A DNA stretch of 16,513 nt from an uncultured Mycoplasmatota bacterium (GTDB lineage Bacteria > Bacillota_I > Bacilli_A > RF39 > UBA660). The position numbers were made by a program, and so were the translations under genes. The stretch lies in contig URYZ01000019.1 of NCBI GenBank assembly GCA_900552235.1, positions 1-16,513 of the forward strand, in the 5' to 3' direction. The notes beneath the pieces are model-generated. The model was not told the DNA's origin. It did not search any database and saw nothing but the letters and a program-made list of their open reading frames with translations. Below are positions 1-7,123 of the stretch, piece by piece (position 1 is the first letter of the stretch; each line of letters starts with the position of its first letter).

Positions 1-16
1 AATTTATTCCTAAGAA

Positions 17-40
17 AACCTCTAGAAAAATCTAGGGGTT
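17..40. repeat. Stem-loop near window edge
   Basis: Ten-base arms (17-26 and 31-40) pair around an AAAA loop with one G-U wobble. There is no T-tract to the right. To the left, the A-run at 15-18 would give a short U-tract for leftward transcripts, so it may be a backup terminator for the leftward deformylase unit. Its role is uncertain. Confidence 0.45.
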
Positions 41-53
41 TGTCTACACTCTG

Positions 54-80
54 AGAAGTTTAGATTAACTTCTTTTTATA
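54..80 (+). terminator. Rho-independent terminator, rightward
   Basis: AGAAGTT (54-60) pairs with AACTTCT (67-73) around a 6-base loop and is followed by TTTTATA. It would end a rightward gene lying before the window and converging on the deformylase gene. Confidence 0.55.
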
Positions 81-103
81 TAAAAAAGACCTTAAATAGG
101 TCT
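81..103 (-). terminator. Terminator of deformylase gene
   Basis: AGACCT (87-92) and AGGTCT (98-103) form a 6-bp stem. The A-run at 82-87 becomes a U-tract in the leftward transcript. The hairpin overlaps the def stop codon. The stem is short, so efficiency is uncertain. Confidence 0.55.
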
Positions 104-661
104 ATACTTATCAGCATCTTTATAAGGATTACTTTTATCAATTCTATCAATAAATAAAATTCCATTTAAATGATCAATTTCATGTTGAAAAGCAATTGCA
201 AGTTCTTCACGCCCTCTAACTCTTATTTTATTACCATCAACATCATACCCTTCAACTGTTACTCTTGCATATCTTGGTACAATTCCTTCGCATTCACGAT
301 TAATACTTAAACATCCTTCTCCTTCTTCAACGTAAATCATCTCTTCGGAGTTACTAACTATTTTTGGGTTAATAATAACATAATTTTTAAATGTTTCTTT
401 TATTTCTTGTTCATGGACAACAACAAAGTATCTTTTATTAATTCCAAGTTGAATGGCAGCAAGTCCCATGCCTGGTCTTAAATCATATTTTTCTGCTATT
501 TCTTCTATTTGACTGTTTGTTAAGTAATCAATTATGTCGTTAATAGTGTTTTTATCTTCTTCGCTCAAAGGAAACTTAACTTCTTCACTAATAGTTCTAA
601 GTCTTTTATCTACTTCATCTAATATATCTAACTTTTTAATATTTTTAGTGCTTTTTTTCAT
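92..661 (-). CDS. def: Peptide deformylase
   Basis: This is a metallo-hydrolase that removes the formyl group from the N-terminal methionine of new proteins, in the cytosol. All three family motifs are present: GMGLAAIQ at about residues 64-71, EGCLS at 115-119 (the Cys is a metal ligand) and HEIDH at 160-164 (two His ligands and the catalytic Glu). At 189 residues it is close to the size of Gram-positive type 2 enzymes. The frame stays open up to a GTG at 670, but an AAGGGTG ribosome binding site sits 6 bases before the ATG at 661 and would overlap that GTG, so the ATG is chosen. It is apparently monocistronic, with its own terminator. A likely extended -10 promoter lies at 693-698. Identity is secure. 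Confidence 0.96.
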   Translation of the reverse strand: MKKSTKNIKKLDILDEVDKRLRTISEEVKFPLSEEDKNTINDIIDYLTNSQIEEIAEKYDLRPGMGLAAIQLGINKRYFVVVHEQEIKETFKNYVIINPKIVSNSEEMIYVEEGEGCLSINRECEGIVPRYARVTVEGYDVDGNKIRVRGREELAIAFQHEIDHLNGILFIDRIDKSNPYKDADKYRPI

Positions 662-692
662 ATACTTCACCCTTTTTGTAAAAATCAGTTAT

Positions 693-701
693 ATTTTACC
701 A
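693..701 (-). promoter_or_regulatory. Probable def promoter (-10)
   Basis: On the minus strand TGGTAAAAT gives an extended -10 (TG-N-TAAAAT, hexamer at 693-698) about 30 bases before the def start. The -35 region is poor, and no TTGACA-like box is seen at the right distance. Confidence 0.4.
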
Positions 702-710
702 CAAAACAAG

Positions 711-738
711 AAAAAAGGAAATAGTTTTCTCTATTTCC
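711..738 (-). terminator. Terminator of small YjcZ-like gene
   Basis: On the minus strand GGAAATAG, a 6-base loop and CTATTTCC are followed by a run of six T (plus-strand A711-716). The 8-bp stem is perfect. It ends transcription of the 57-codon gene before the def promoter. Confidence 0.8.
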
Positions 739-754
739 TAACAATAATTATATA

Positions 755-928
755 TTAGTTCCAATTTCTAGCGCCAAGAATAATTATTAATAAGATAAAT
801 AATACTAGAACAATTGCATATCCGCTTCCAGCATATCCTGTGTTACCACCGCATGTTGGCATAGTATTTCCACAGCATGATGTTCCACCATAGTTACCGT
901 ATCCATAAGAATTTCCGTAATAATACAT
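755..928 (-). CDS. Small Gly/Tyr/Cys-rich single-helix protein, YjcZ-like
   Basis: This 57-residue reading frame has a soluble N-terminal half rich in Gly, Tyr, Asn and Cys (repeated YGN/YGG units, a CCG, and a CGG). It ends in one strongly hydrophobic segment (YAIVLVLFILLIIILGA, about residues 37-53) with a short RNWN tail. The Gly/Tyr stretch followed by a C-terminal LVLFILLIIILGA segment is the layout of the YjcZ/SscA family of tiny Bacillus spore-associated membrane proteins. Assignment is by pattern only. AGGAGG lies six bases before the ATG at 928. Another ATG at 934 directly abuts the AGGAGG and cannot be served by it. A strong terminator follows. Unlike most YjcZ proteins it has three cysteines, in CC and TCGG contexts. 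Whether this organism sporulates cannot be told from the window. Confidence 0.72.
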   Translation of the reverse strand: MYYYGNSYGYGNYGGTSCCGNTMPTCGGNTGYAGSGYAIVLVLFILLIIILGARNWN

Positions 929-957
929 AAACATCCTCCTTTTGATTTATCTAATAT

Positions 958-970
958 AGTTTATTAAACT
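958..970. promoter_or_regulatory. 13-bp palindrome in divergent intergenic region
   Basis: AGTTTA-T-TAAACT is a perfect palindrome in the 167-base gap between the leftward YjcZ-like gene and rightward ftsW. It adjoins a minus-strand TATATT (-10-like) for the small gene, so it could be an operator. The region is so AT-rich that chance is also plausible. Confidence 0.3.
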
Positions 971-1069
971 AGTAAAGTTTTTGCCATTATAAATAACTAA
1001 GTTTTATTAAATAATTGTTTACATAGTTTAAAAAATGTTTATTTTTAAGTTTAATAAAAGATAAATTTG

Positions 1070-1078
1070 TGTTATTAT
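1070..1078 (+). promoter_or_regulatory. Possible ftsW promoter (-10)
   Basis: TG-T-TATTAT (hexamer 1073-1078) is an extended -10. The -35 region at the right distance is only TTTAAT. The predicted start of transcription would fall almost on the ribosome binding site at 1085-1088, so the leader would be unusually short. Confidence 0.3.
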
Positions 1079-1095
1079 ATTAATGAGGATAGAGT

Positions 1096-2247
1096 ATGAA
1101 AAGTAAATTAAGAAATATTGATAAAAAACTTTTTTTAACAACAGTAGTTTTATTTGGTTTTGGGCTTATTATGATATTTTCTGCTTCAAGTGTAACAGCT
1201 TATTTTCAAGATGTAAGTCCTAGTTATTATTTTACTAGACAATTAGTCATAATATTAATTGCGTTTTTAATATGTGCAATTATTGGAATGCGAATAAAAA
1301 CCAAGAATTATAAGGGATACTCGTGGATAGCACTTGTTGCTATAACTTGTATTATTTTTGCTACACTTATTTATTCTGTTGCTATAAATGGTGCAAAAGG
1401 GTGGATTGAACTTCCTGTTATTGGTACTATTCAACCTAGTGAATTTGCTAAACCCATTATTATTATATGGATAGGAACAATGCTAGGTTTTTCTAAAGAT
1501 AAAGAATTAAAAGATCAAGTAAAAAACTCTTTAGTGGTTCTAATTGTAGCTGCTTTAATCTTTTTTATGGTAGTTTTAGAAAAGGATTATGGTACCGCGA
1601 TAATATTTTTCATAATATGTGCAGTTATGTTTTTTACATCTCCTGTTGATAAAATAATTAAAAAGAAAATAGGTTTAATTGGAGGAACTGCAGCAGCTTT
1701 TATGATTATTGTGTTAACAATTATAACTTTAAATGTACCAGGTTTTATTGATAGTGATAAATTAGATAGATTTAATATAAAATCACCATGTGAAAGATAT
1801 TTAACAACAGGTAATCAAATATGTAATGGTTATATAGCTATTAATAATGGAGGATTATTAGGAAAAGGATTTGGGAATAGCACTCAAAAATATTTATATC
1901 TTCCAGAAGCTCATACGGATTTTATATTTCCTATAATAGTTGAAGAAACTGGAATTGTCGGAGCAGTATTTGTTTTATTTTTATATTTTTTACTTATTTG
2001 TAGAATATTAAGTATTGCAAAAAAAACAACTAATAATGCTAATAGACTTATATGTTATGGTACGGTTACCTATATATTATCGCATATTGTTATTAATTTA
2101 TTTGGAGTAACTGGAATTATTCCTTTAACAGGTGTGCCACTTCCGTTTATGAGTTACGGAGGAAGTTTTGCGGCTTCGATAATTGTAATATTAACTGTTA
2201 TTCAAAGAATAAACTATGAAGAAAACAAAAAAATACAAAAAAAATGA
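1096..2247 (+). CDS. ftsW: SEDS peptidoglycan glycosyltransferase, FtsW/SpoVE type
   Basis: This is a polytopic membrane enzyme of the SEDS family that polymerises lipid II, normally with a class B penicillin-binding protein, at the division septum. At 383 residues with about ten hydrophobic segments it is full length. Hallmarks are the N-terminal IMIFSASS segment, QPSEFAKP at about 113-120, YLPEAHTDFIF with the catalytic Asp at about 275, and IPLTGVPLPFMSYGGS at about 341-356. The phrase YLYLPEAHTDFIF favours FtsW/SpoVE over RodA, but SpoVE cannot be excluded. A GAGG ribosome binding site lies 7 bases before the ATG. The extracellular loop before the catalytic region carries two cysteines 11 residues apart (SPC and QIC), which could pair. 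No divisome genes flank it, so it stands alone with its own terminator. Confidence 0.9.
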   Translation: MKSKLRNIDKKLFLTTVVLFGFGLIMIFSASSVTAYFQDVSPSYYFTRQLVIILIAFLICAIIGMRIKTKNYKGYSWIALVAITCIIFATLIYSVAINGAKGWIELPVIGTIQPSEFAKPIIIIWIGTMLGFSKDKELKDQVKNSLVVLIVAALIFFMVVLEKDYGTAIIFFIICAVMFFTSPVDKIIKKKIGLIGGTAAAFMIIVLTIITLNVPGFIDSDKLDRFNIKSPCERYLTTGNQICNGYIAINNGGLLGKGFGNSTQKYLYLPEAHTDFIFPIIVEETGIVGAVFVLFLYFLLICRILSIAKKTTNNANRLICYGTVTYILSHIVINLFGVTGIIPLTGVPLPFMSYGGSFAASIIVILTVIQRINYEENKKIQKK

Positions 2248-2270
2248 CCTAAAATTTAGGTCATTTTAAT
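2241..2270 (+). terminator. Strong terminator overlapping ftsW stop
   Basis: AAAATGACCTAAA (2241-2253) pairs with TTTAGGTCATTTT (2255-2267). The stem is near perfect, with only the central bases unpaired, and T-rich sequence follows. It is symmetric enough to work in both directions. The TGA stop of ftsW lies within the left arm. Confidence 0.85.
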
Positions 2271-2279
2271 TTTGACCCG

Positions 2280-2285
2280 TATAAT
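2280..2285 (+). promoter_or_regulatory. Possible comEA-comEC promoter (-10)
   Basis: A consensus TATAAT lies between the ftsW terminator and comEA, but no good -35 is seen at 16-18 bases. The predicted transcript would begin at about 2292, right at the GGAGGG ribosome binding site. The terminator before it makes a separate promoter for the competence genes likely. Confidence 0.4.
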
Positions 2286-2306
2286 TATATATGGAGGGTA
2301 AATTAT

Positions 2307-3008
2307 ATGGAAAAAATAAAAGAAATATTTGAAGAAAATAAAATAACTATAGTTTCTTGTTTAACAATACTAATTTTATCTTTTTTTCTAAATGTTTATA
2401 TGTATTATTTTATAAATGATAATATAAATAACATTAATGATAAAATAGGTAATTTAGAAGTTAATAAAGAAGAAATAAAAGAAGAAGAGGAAATAACATA
2501 CGTATATGTTGACATTAAAGGAGAAATAAAAAAACCAGGAACTTATAAAATGAATAAAGAAGATAGAGTAATTGATGTCATTGAAAAAGCAGGAGGTTTA
2601 ACTTCTAATGCTTCAACTATTGCTAATAATTTAAGTAAAAAAGTGACTGATGAAATGGTTATAATAATTTATAGTAAAAATGAAATAAAAGATTTTTCTA
2701 AAACAAAAGAGCTTGAAGAAAGTATATCTTCTAATTGTAATAATAATTCAAGTAATTATAATAATACTAATTCTTCATGCATTGAAAAAACTACAAATGA
2801 AGAAACAAAAAAAGATGGTAAAATTTCACTTAACAAAGCAACAAAAGAGGAATTAATGACTATAAAAGGTATTGGTGAAAGTAAAGCAGAAAGTATAATA
2901 AAATATAGAAAAGAAAATGGTTTATTTAAATCCTTAGAAGAGTTAAAAGATATATCAGGTATTGGTAATAGTATTTATGATAAAATTAAGGACTATCTTA
3001 CTTTGTAA
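2307..3008 (+). CDS. comEA: Competence DNA receptor ComEA
   Basis: ComEA is the membrane-anchored receptor that binds incoming double-stranded DNA outside the cell and hands it to the ComEC channel. The 233 residues show, in order: one transmembrane anchor (about 14-36), a short charged linker, an SLBB-type domain (about 63-125, with YVDIKGEIKKPGTY and DVIEKAGGL), an Asn/Ser-rich spacer with two cysteines, and a C-terminal pair of helix-hairpin-helix motifs (about 172-233, with SLNKATKEEL, IKGIGESKAESII and ISGIGNSIYDKI). This is the canonical ComEA order and length. GGAGGG lies about 8 bases before the ATG. The 3' end overlaps the start of comEC in another frame, so the two are translationally coupled. 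No ComK or other competence regulator site was recognised. Confidence 0.95.
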   Translation: MEKIKEIFEENKITIVSCLTILILSFFLNVYMYYFINDNINNINDKIGNLEVNKEEIKEEEEITYVYVDIKGEIKKPGTYKMNKEDRVIDVIEKAGGLTSNASTIANNLSKKVTDEMVIIIYSKNEIKDFSKTKELEESISSNCNNNSSNYNNTNSSCIEKTTNEETKKDGKISLNKATKEELMTIKGIGESKAESIIKYRKENGLFKSLEELKDISGIGNSIYDKIKDYLTL

Positions 3009-5064
3009 TTTTCCTTATTACATAATTCTTCTTATTGCTTTATTATATTTTTTGATTACTAATTTTTTTATTGTATATAAAAGTAATTATGATGAAATAA
3101 GTAGTATAAATGCTAAAATAGTAGATATTACAATTAAAGATTATGGAATAAAACTAACTTTAAAAAATAAAGAAAAATTAATTGGATATTTATATTTAGA
3201 AAAAGAACAAAAGGAAGAATTTTTAAATAATTATAGTTACGGTGATATAGTTTATATAAAAACAGAAAAATTAGAAATAAATAATAATACTGTAGAAAAT
3301 ACATTTAATTATAGAGAGTATTTATATAATAATAAAATTTTTCATGTTTTAAAAATAAATTATATCGAAAAAGTAAAAGATAATAAGAATATTTTTTATA
3401 AGATAAAAAACAATCTTATAAAAAATAGTTTTAAACTAGAAAAAAGTTATCCATATATAAATGGATTAATATTTGGCAAAGATGATTATATAAATGATGA
3501 TGTTACAACATCTTTTAGAAACATAGGAATAAGTCATTTATTTGCAATAAGTGGCACACATGTATCTATTTTTGTACTTATTTTAAACAATATATTAAAA
3601 AGATTAAAAATATATGAAGAAAAAAGATGTATTATAATAATTTTATTTTTATTATTTTATATGTTTTTAACCTCCTATCCTATGTCTGTACTTAGAAGTT
3701 GCATTTTTACAATTTTACTAACAATTAATAAGAGGTTTTATTTCTTTATAAAACCTCAAAATCTACTTTATTTAACATTAGCAATAATTTTATTTATAAA
3801 TCCTTTATATATTTATAATTTGGGTTTACAATTATCTTTTTCTATTAGTTTAAGCCTAATTCTTATGGAAAATTATATAAATAAAAATAAAGCTAAAATA
3901 GAAAAAGCTTTATGTATATCCTTTATATCATTTATTGTATCTTTTCCTATAGTTATTAATAACTTTTATGAAGTTAATTTTTTATCTATCATTTACAATT
4001 TATTCTTTGTCCCTTTTATAACGATGCTAATTCTTCCTTTAACATTAATAAGTTTTATATTTCCATTTTTAGACAATATTTTACATATACTTATATTTAT
4101 TTTAGAAAATTTGACATTATTTTTAAGTAAAATAAGTGCTTTAAAAATAACATTTTGTAAAGTTAATTTTGTCATATTTTGTCTATATTATGTATTAATT
4201 ATATTTTGTTTATTTTATTTAAAAAAAGGTAAAAAAAGTGTAGTGTTTTTCCTTTTAATAGTTATAATCATACATTCTAATATAAAATTTATTAATAATG
4301 ACTATGTTATGTTTATGGATGTTAACCAAGGTGATTCGACACTTATTGTCGTAAATAAAAAAGTAACTTTAATTGACACTGGAGGTATTTTACAGTTAAA
4401 TAATGACAAATATGATTATAATATAACAAATAACAGAACAATACCTTATTTAAAATCAAAAGGTATTAAAAAAATAGATAATTTAATTTTAACCCATGGA
4501 GATTACGATCATATGGGGGATGCGATTAATTTAGTTAATAATTTTAAGGTAGAAAAAGTAATCTTTAACTGTGGTAAGTTTAACGATTTAGAAAAAGAGC
4601 TAATTAAAGTATTAGATAAAAGAAAAATAAAATATTATTCTTGTATAAATGAATTAAATATTGATAATAACAAACTATATTTTTTGCAAACAAAAGAATA
4701 TGATAATGAAAATGATAATAGTAATGTAATTTATACAAAAATTAATGGTTATAAATTTATGTTTATGGGAGATGCAGGAGTAAATAAAGAAAAAGATATA
4801 TTAGAAAAATATAATATGTCAAATATAGATGTATTAAAAGTAGGACATCACGGAAGTAAAACAAGCAGTAGTAAAAAATTTATTGATGAGATTAATCCTA
4901 AATATGGAGTTATTAGTGTTGGCAAAAATAATAAATATGGACATCCAAATAAAGAAGTATTAAATAATTTGAGTGATTCAAAAATTTATAGAACAGATGA
5001 GAATGGTAGCATTTTGTTTAAGATAAAAAATAATAAATTAAAAATAAAGACATGTAGTCCATAA
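2977..5064 (+). CDS. comEC: DNA internalisation channel ComEC/Rec2
   Basis: ComEC is the inner-membrane channel that carries single-stranded DNA into the cytosol during transformation. The 695-residue protein has an N-terminal membrane/OB-like region, a multi-helix competence domain (about 150-425, including GISHLFAISGTHVSIF), and a C-terminal metallo-beta-lactamase-like domain. That domain shows DVNQGDST, THGDYDH (His507, Asp511, His512), GHHGSKTSSS (about 623-632) and KYGHPNKEV near the end, so the putative nuclease residues are retained. The frame is open from a TTG at 2962, but ATG 2977 is preferred. No good ribosome binding site precedes either, consistent with coupling to comEA across a 32-base overlap. 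dinD follows 17 bases later. The last 37 codons have a second diverged copy at 6021-6134, which is unusual. Confidence 0.95.
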   Translation: MIKLRTILLCNFPYYIILLIALLYFLITNFFIVYKSNYDEISSINAKIVDITIKDYGIKLTLKNKEKLIGYLYLEKEQKEEFLNNYSYGDIVYIKTEKLEINNNTVENTFNYREYLYNNKIFHVLKINYIEKVKDNKNIFYKIKNNLIKNSFKLEKSYPYINGLIFGKDDYINDDVTTSFRNIGISHLFAISGTHVSIFVLILNNILKRLKIYEEKRCIIIILFLLFYMFLTSYPMSVLRSCIFTILLTINKRFYFFIKPQNLLYLTLAIILFINPLYIYNLGLQLSFSISLSLILMENYINKNKAKIEKALCISFISFIVSFPIVINNFYEVNFLSIIYNLFFVPFITMLILPLTLISFIFPFLDNILHILIFILENLTLFLSKISALKITFCKVNFVIFCLYYVLIIFCLFYLKKGKKSVVFFLLIVIIIHSNIKFINNDYVMFMDVNQGDSTLIVVNKKVTLIDTGGILQLNNDKYDYNITNNRTIPYLKSKGIKKIDNLILTHGDYDHMGDAINLVNNFKVEKVIFNCGKFNDLEKELIKVLDKRKIKYYSCINELNIDNNKLYFLQTKEYDNENDNSNVIYTKINGYKFMFMGDAGVNKEKDILEKYNMSNIDVLKVGHHGSKTSSSKKFIDEINPKYGVISVGKNNKYGHPNKEVLNNLSDSKIYRTDENGSILFKIKNNKLKIKTCSP

Positions 5065-5081
5065 GAAAGGTAGATGATAAA

Positions 5082-5903
5082 ATGAATGATATAAAAGAAT
5101 ATACAACAAAATTATTTGAAGATATTAAACATATAGATGAGTTTGGTAATGAATATTGGTTGGCAAGAGAATTACAAAATATATTAGAATATACACAATG
5201 GAGAAGATTTGAAAATGTCATTAATAAAGCAAAATTTTCATGTAAGAACTCAAACATTAAGGTTGATGACCATTTTGCCAACGTCGGCAAAATGGTTGAT
5301 ATAGGTTCAAATACCAAAAGAATAACTAAAGATTATAGACTAACAAGATATGCGTGCTATCTAATTGCACAAAATGGTGATTCAAGAAAAGAAGTAATAG
5401 CACTTGCTCAAACTTACTTTGCAATTCAAACAAGAAAACAAGAATTAAGTGAAAAAGAGTATAATGAACTTACTGAAGATGGGAAAAGAATATATAGGAG
5501 AAATCAAGCACGAAAAGGAAACTATAATTTAAATAAAACTGCAGTTAAAGCTCATGTAAAAGATTTAGCTAGATTTCATAATGCTGGATATAAAGGACTA
5601 TATAATGGTGAAACAGCAGATGATATATTTAAAAGGAAAAAACTAAGATATAGAGAAGATATATTAGATAACATGGGTAGCGAAGAACTAGCTAATAATA
5701 TATTTAGAATAGCACAAACAGATGCTAAATTAAAAAGAGATAAAGTAGATAATGAATATACTGCAAATTCCGTTCATTATGAAGTAGGTAGGGAAGTAAG
5801 AGAAAGTATCAAAAGATTAGGAGGAACAATGCCAGAAAATTTACCAACACCAAATAGGAGTTTAAAAAAGTTAGAAAAAGATAACAAAAAATTAAAAGAA
5901 TGA
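5082..5903 (+). CDS. dinD: DinD-family protein (DNA-damage-inducible protein D)
   Basis: At 273 residues it matches E. coli DinD (about 274) nearly end to end in recognisable phrases: FGNEYWLARELQNILEY, VDDHF, a MVDIGSNTKR stretch, RYACYLIAQNGD, TYFAIQTRKQEL, GYKGLYNG, DNMGSEELANNIFRIAQT, KLKRD, GREVRESIKRLGGTMPENL and PTP. The N-terminal part resembles a BRO-N domain. DinD in E. coli is SOS-induced and reported to act against RecA filaments; here only family membership is supported. It starts 17 bases after comEC behind AAGAAAGG and has no LexA-type box of its own, so it is probably read from the competence promoter. DinD genes are often mobile passengers, and its placement before a duplicated comEC tail suggests acquisition. 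Confidence 0.92.
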   Translation: MNDIKEYTTKLFEDIKHIDEFGNEYWLARELQNILEYTQWRRFENVINKAKFSCKNSNIKVDDHFANVGKMVDIGSNTKRITKDYRLTRYACYLIAQNGDSRKEVIALAQTYFAIQTRKQELSEKEYNELTEDGKRIYRRNQARKGNYNLNKTAVKAHVKDLARFHNAGYKGLYNGETADDIFKRKKLRYREDILDNMGSEELANNIFRIAQTDAKLKRDKVDNEYTANSVHYEVGREVRESIKRLGGTMPENLPTPNRSLKKLEKDNKKLKE

Positions 5904-6020
5904 TGAATTAACATTAAAAAGAAATTTAAAAACAAAATGTTTAAAATTTTTTAATTTTGATGAATTCCTGATAAAATTAATGAAGGTGATTTAATAAAAA
6001 CATATTTAAATTATATAAAG
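5904..6020 (+). other. Decayed non-coding stretch after dinD
   Basis: There is no intact gene here. Two short open stretches in different frames read like a broken coding sequence: one ends in KFFNFDEF (about 5930-5967), and the next reads PDKINEGDLIKTYLNYIK (5967-6020) and continues straight into the comEC-like fragment. I do not recognise the parent gene. It looks like eroded sequence at a recombination junction. Confidence 0.4.
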
Positions 6021-6134
6021 AAAAGAGTATTGATTACATTACAAAAAAGTAAGATTTATAGAACTGATATAGATGGTTTGATAAAAATAATTTTAAATAA
6101 AAAAGGATATAAGATAAAATCTTGTAATCCATAG
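6021..6134 (+). pseudogene. comEC: Second, diverged copy of the comEC 3' end
   Basis: These 38 codons, including the stop, align without gaps to the last 38 codons of comEC (4951-5064). Eighteen of 37 residues are identical, including the block SKIYRTD, a downstream G, the final KIK-C-P pattern, and the stop. After the stop, both copies continue with CCATA(A/G)GAAAGG, which serves as the ribosome binding site of the next gene (dinD after the first copy, the nuclease gene after the second). There is no start codon or upstream comEC sequence, so it is a non-functional remnant. At roughly half residue identity it is more likely a comEC tail from another lineage than a recent local duplication. 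Confidence 0.82.
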
Positions 6135-6147
6135 GAAAGGAATAAAT

Positions 6148-7036
6148 ATGAATTATTATAATGAGATAAAAAATAAGATAATAGATAATGAAGTGTATGC
6201 AAAAGTTAAAGACTATTCAAAAGAAAGACATAAGGTTATTACATATTTTGAAATTGGCAAGTTGCTAAATGAAGCAGGTGGAAAATATGGGGATAATATT
6301 ATAGATGAATATTCTAAAAAGTTAGTAGTTGAAGTTGGCAAAAAAATATAATAGAAGAACATTGTTTAGAATGAAACAATTTTACAATATATTTAGTAAT
6401 GAAAAAGTGTCCACATTGTGGACACAATTGACATGGAGTCATTTAAGATTATTATTCAATTTAGAAATTGATTCTATGAATTATTATATTAAAGATACAA
6501 TGAATAAAAATTTATCAGTTAGAGAATTAGAATTCAAGATTAAATCTAATGAATATCAAAGATTACCAATTGAAACTAAAAACAAATTAATACTTGATGA
6601 TGAAATTGATGTAAAAGATTTAGTACCAAATCCTATATTAATTAGAAATAAAAATAATATTGAGATAATTAATGAAAAAGCATTACATAAAATAATAATG
6701 GAAGATATTGAATCTTTTATGAAAGAACTAGGTAATAATTTTAGTTTTATAGGTAGTGAATATAAAATAAAAATAGGAGATAGATATAATTATATTGATT
6801 TACTATTATTTAATATAAAATATAATGCTTATGTAGTAGTTGAGTTAAAAGTAACGGAATTTAAAGTAGAATATATTTCTCAAGTTCAAAAGTATATGAA
6901 TTATGTTGATAAAAATATTAAAGAATTAAATAATAGAAATACTATCGGAATACTTATATGTAAAAAAGAAAATAAATTTGTAATAGAGTATTGTTCTGAT
7001 GAAAGAATTACTATAAGAGAATATGAATTAGTATAA
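6148..7036 (+). pseudogene. DUF1016 (YhcG-type) PDDEXK nuclease, frame-disrupted
   Basis: Frame 1 (6148-6351) encodes the DUF1016 N-terminal helical domain (YFEIGKLLNEAGGKYGDNIIDEYSKKL), ending VEVGKKI-stop. The following frame (in phase from 6347 to 7036) resumes exactly with YNRRTLFRMKQFYNIF, TLWTQLTWSHLRLLF, NLSVRELEFKI and a C-terminal nuclease fold (IDLLLF and VVVELKV, giving the D and ExK residues). Joining them gives about 295 continuous residues, as expected for the family. The break is a tract of seven A at 6340-6346; six A would restore the frame. The family is implicated as nucleases linked to restriction and phage-defence loci. It may be a pseudogene, slippage-expressed, or an assembly error. 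GGAAAGG precedes the ATG. The distal half alone has only a TTG start (6329). Confidence 0.82.
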
Positions 7037-7123
7037 TAAATGAATATTATTTACAAGAAAACATATAATAAAATTGTAACATCTATAATTAAATATAATA
7101 ATATATATTAAAGACACTTAGAT

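Noticed and set aside
534..758. Plus-strand open frame of 74 codons opposite def
   Set aside because: It runs antisense through the well-supported deformylase gene and its terminator/promoter region, has a hydrophobic low-complexity composition and no good ribosome binding site.
1002..1059. 10-base inverted repeat TTTTATTAAA/TTTAATAAAA upstream of ftsW
   Set aside because: It consists only of A and T in very AT-rich sequence, with a 38-base spacer; chance occurrence is likely.
2962..2976. TTG 2962 as the comEC start
   Set aside because: It gives only five more residues, lies deeper in comEA and has no better ribosome binding site than ATG 2977. Neither is certain.
3993..4175. Minus-strand open frame inside comEC, with similar ones at 11164-11367 (priA) and 13035-13259 (antitoxin)
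   Set aside because: All lie wholly within conserved genes on the other strand and have no start signals.
5040..5082. LexA/SOS operator before dinD
   Set aside because: No sequence resembling the Gram-positive CGAAC-N4-GTTCG box is present; the gene seems to depend on the comEC transcript.
5018..5317. Minus-strand open frame of 99 codons across comEC end and dinD start
   Set aside because: It lies opposite two confident genes and spans their junction; it is an antisense shadow.
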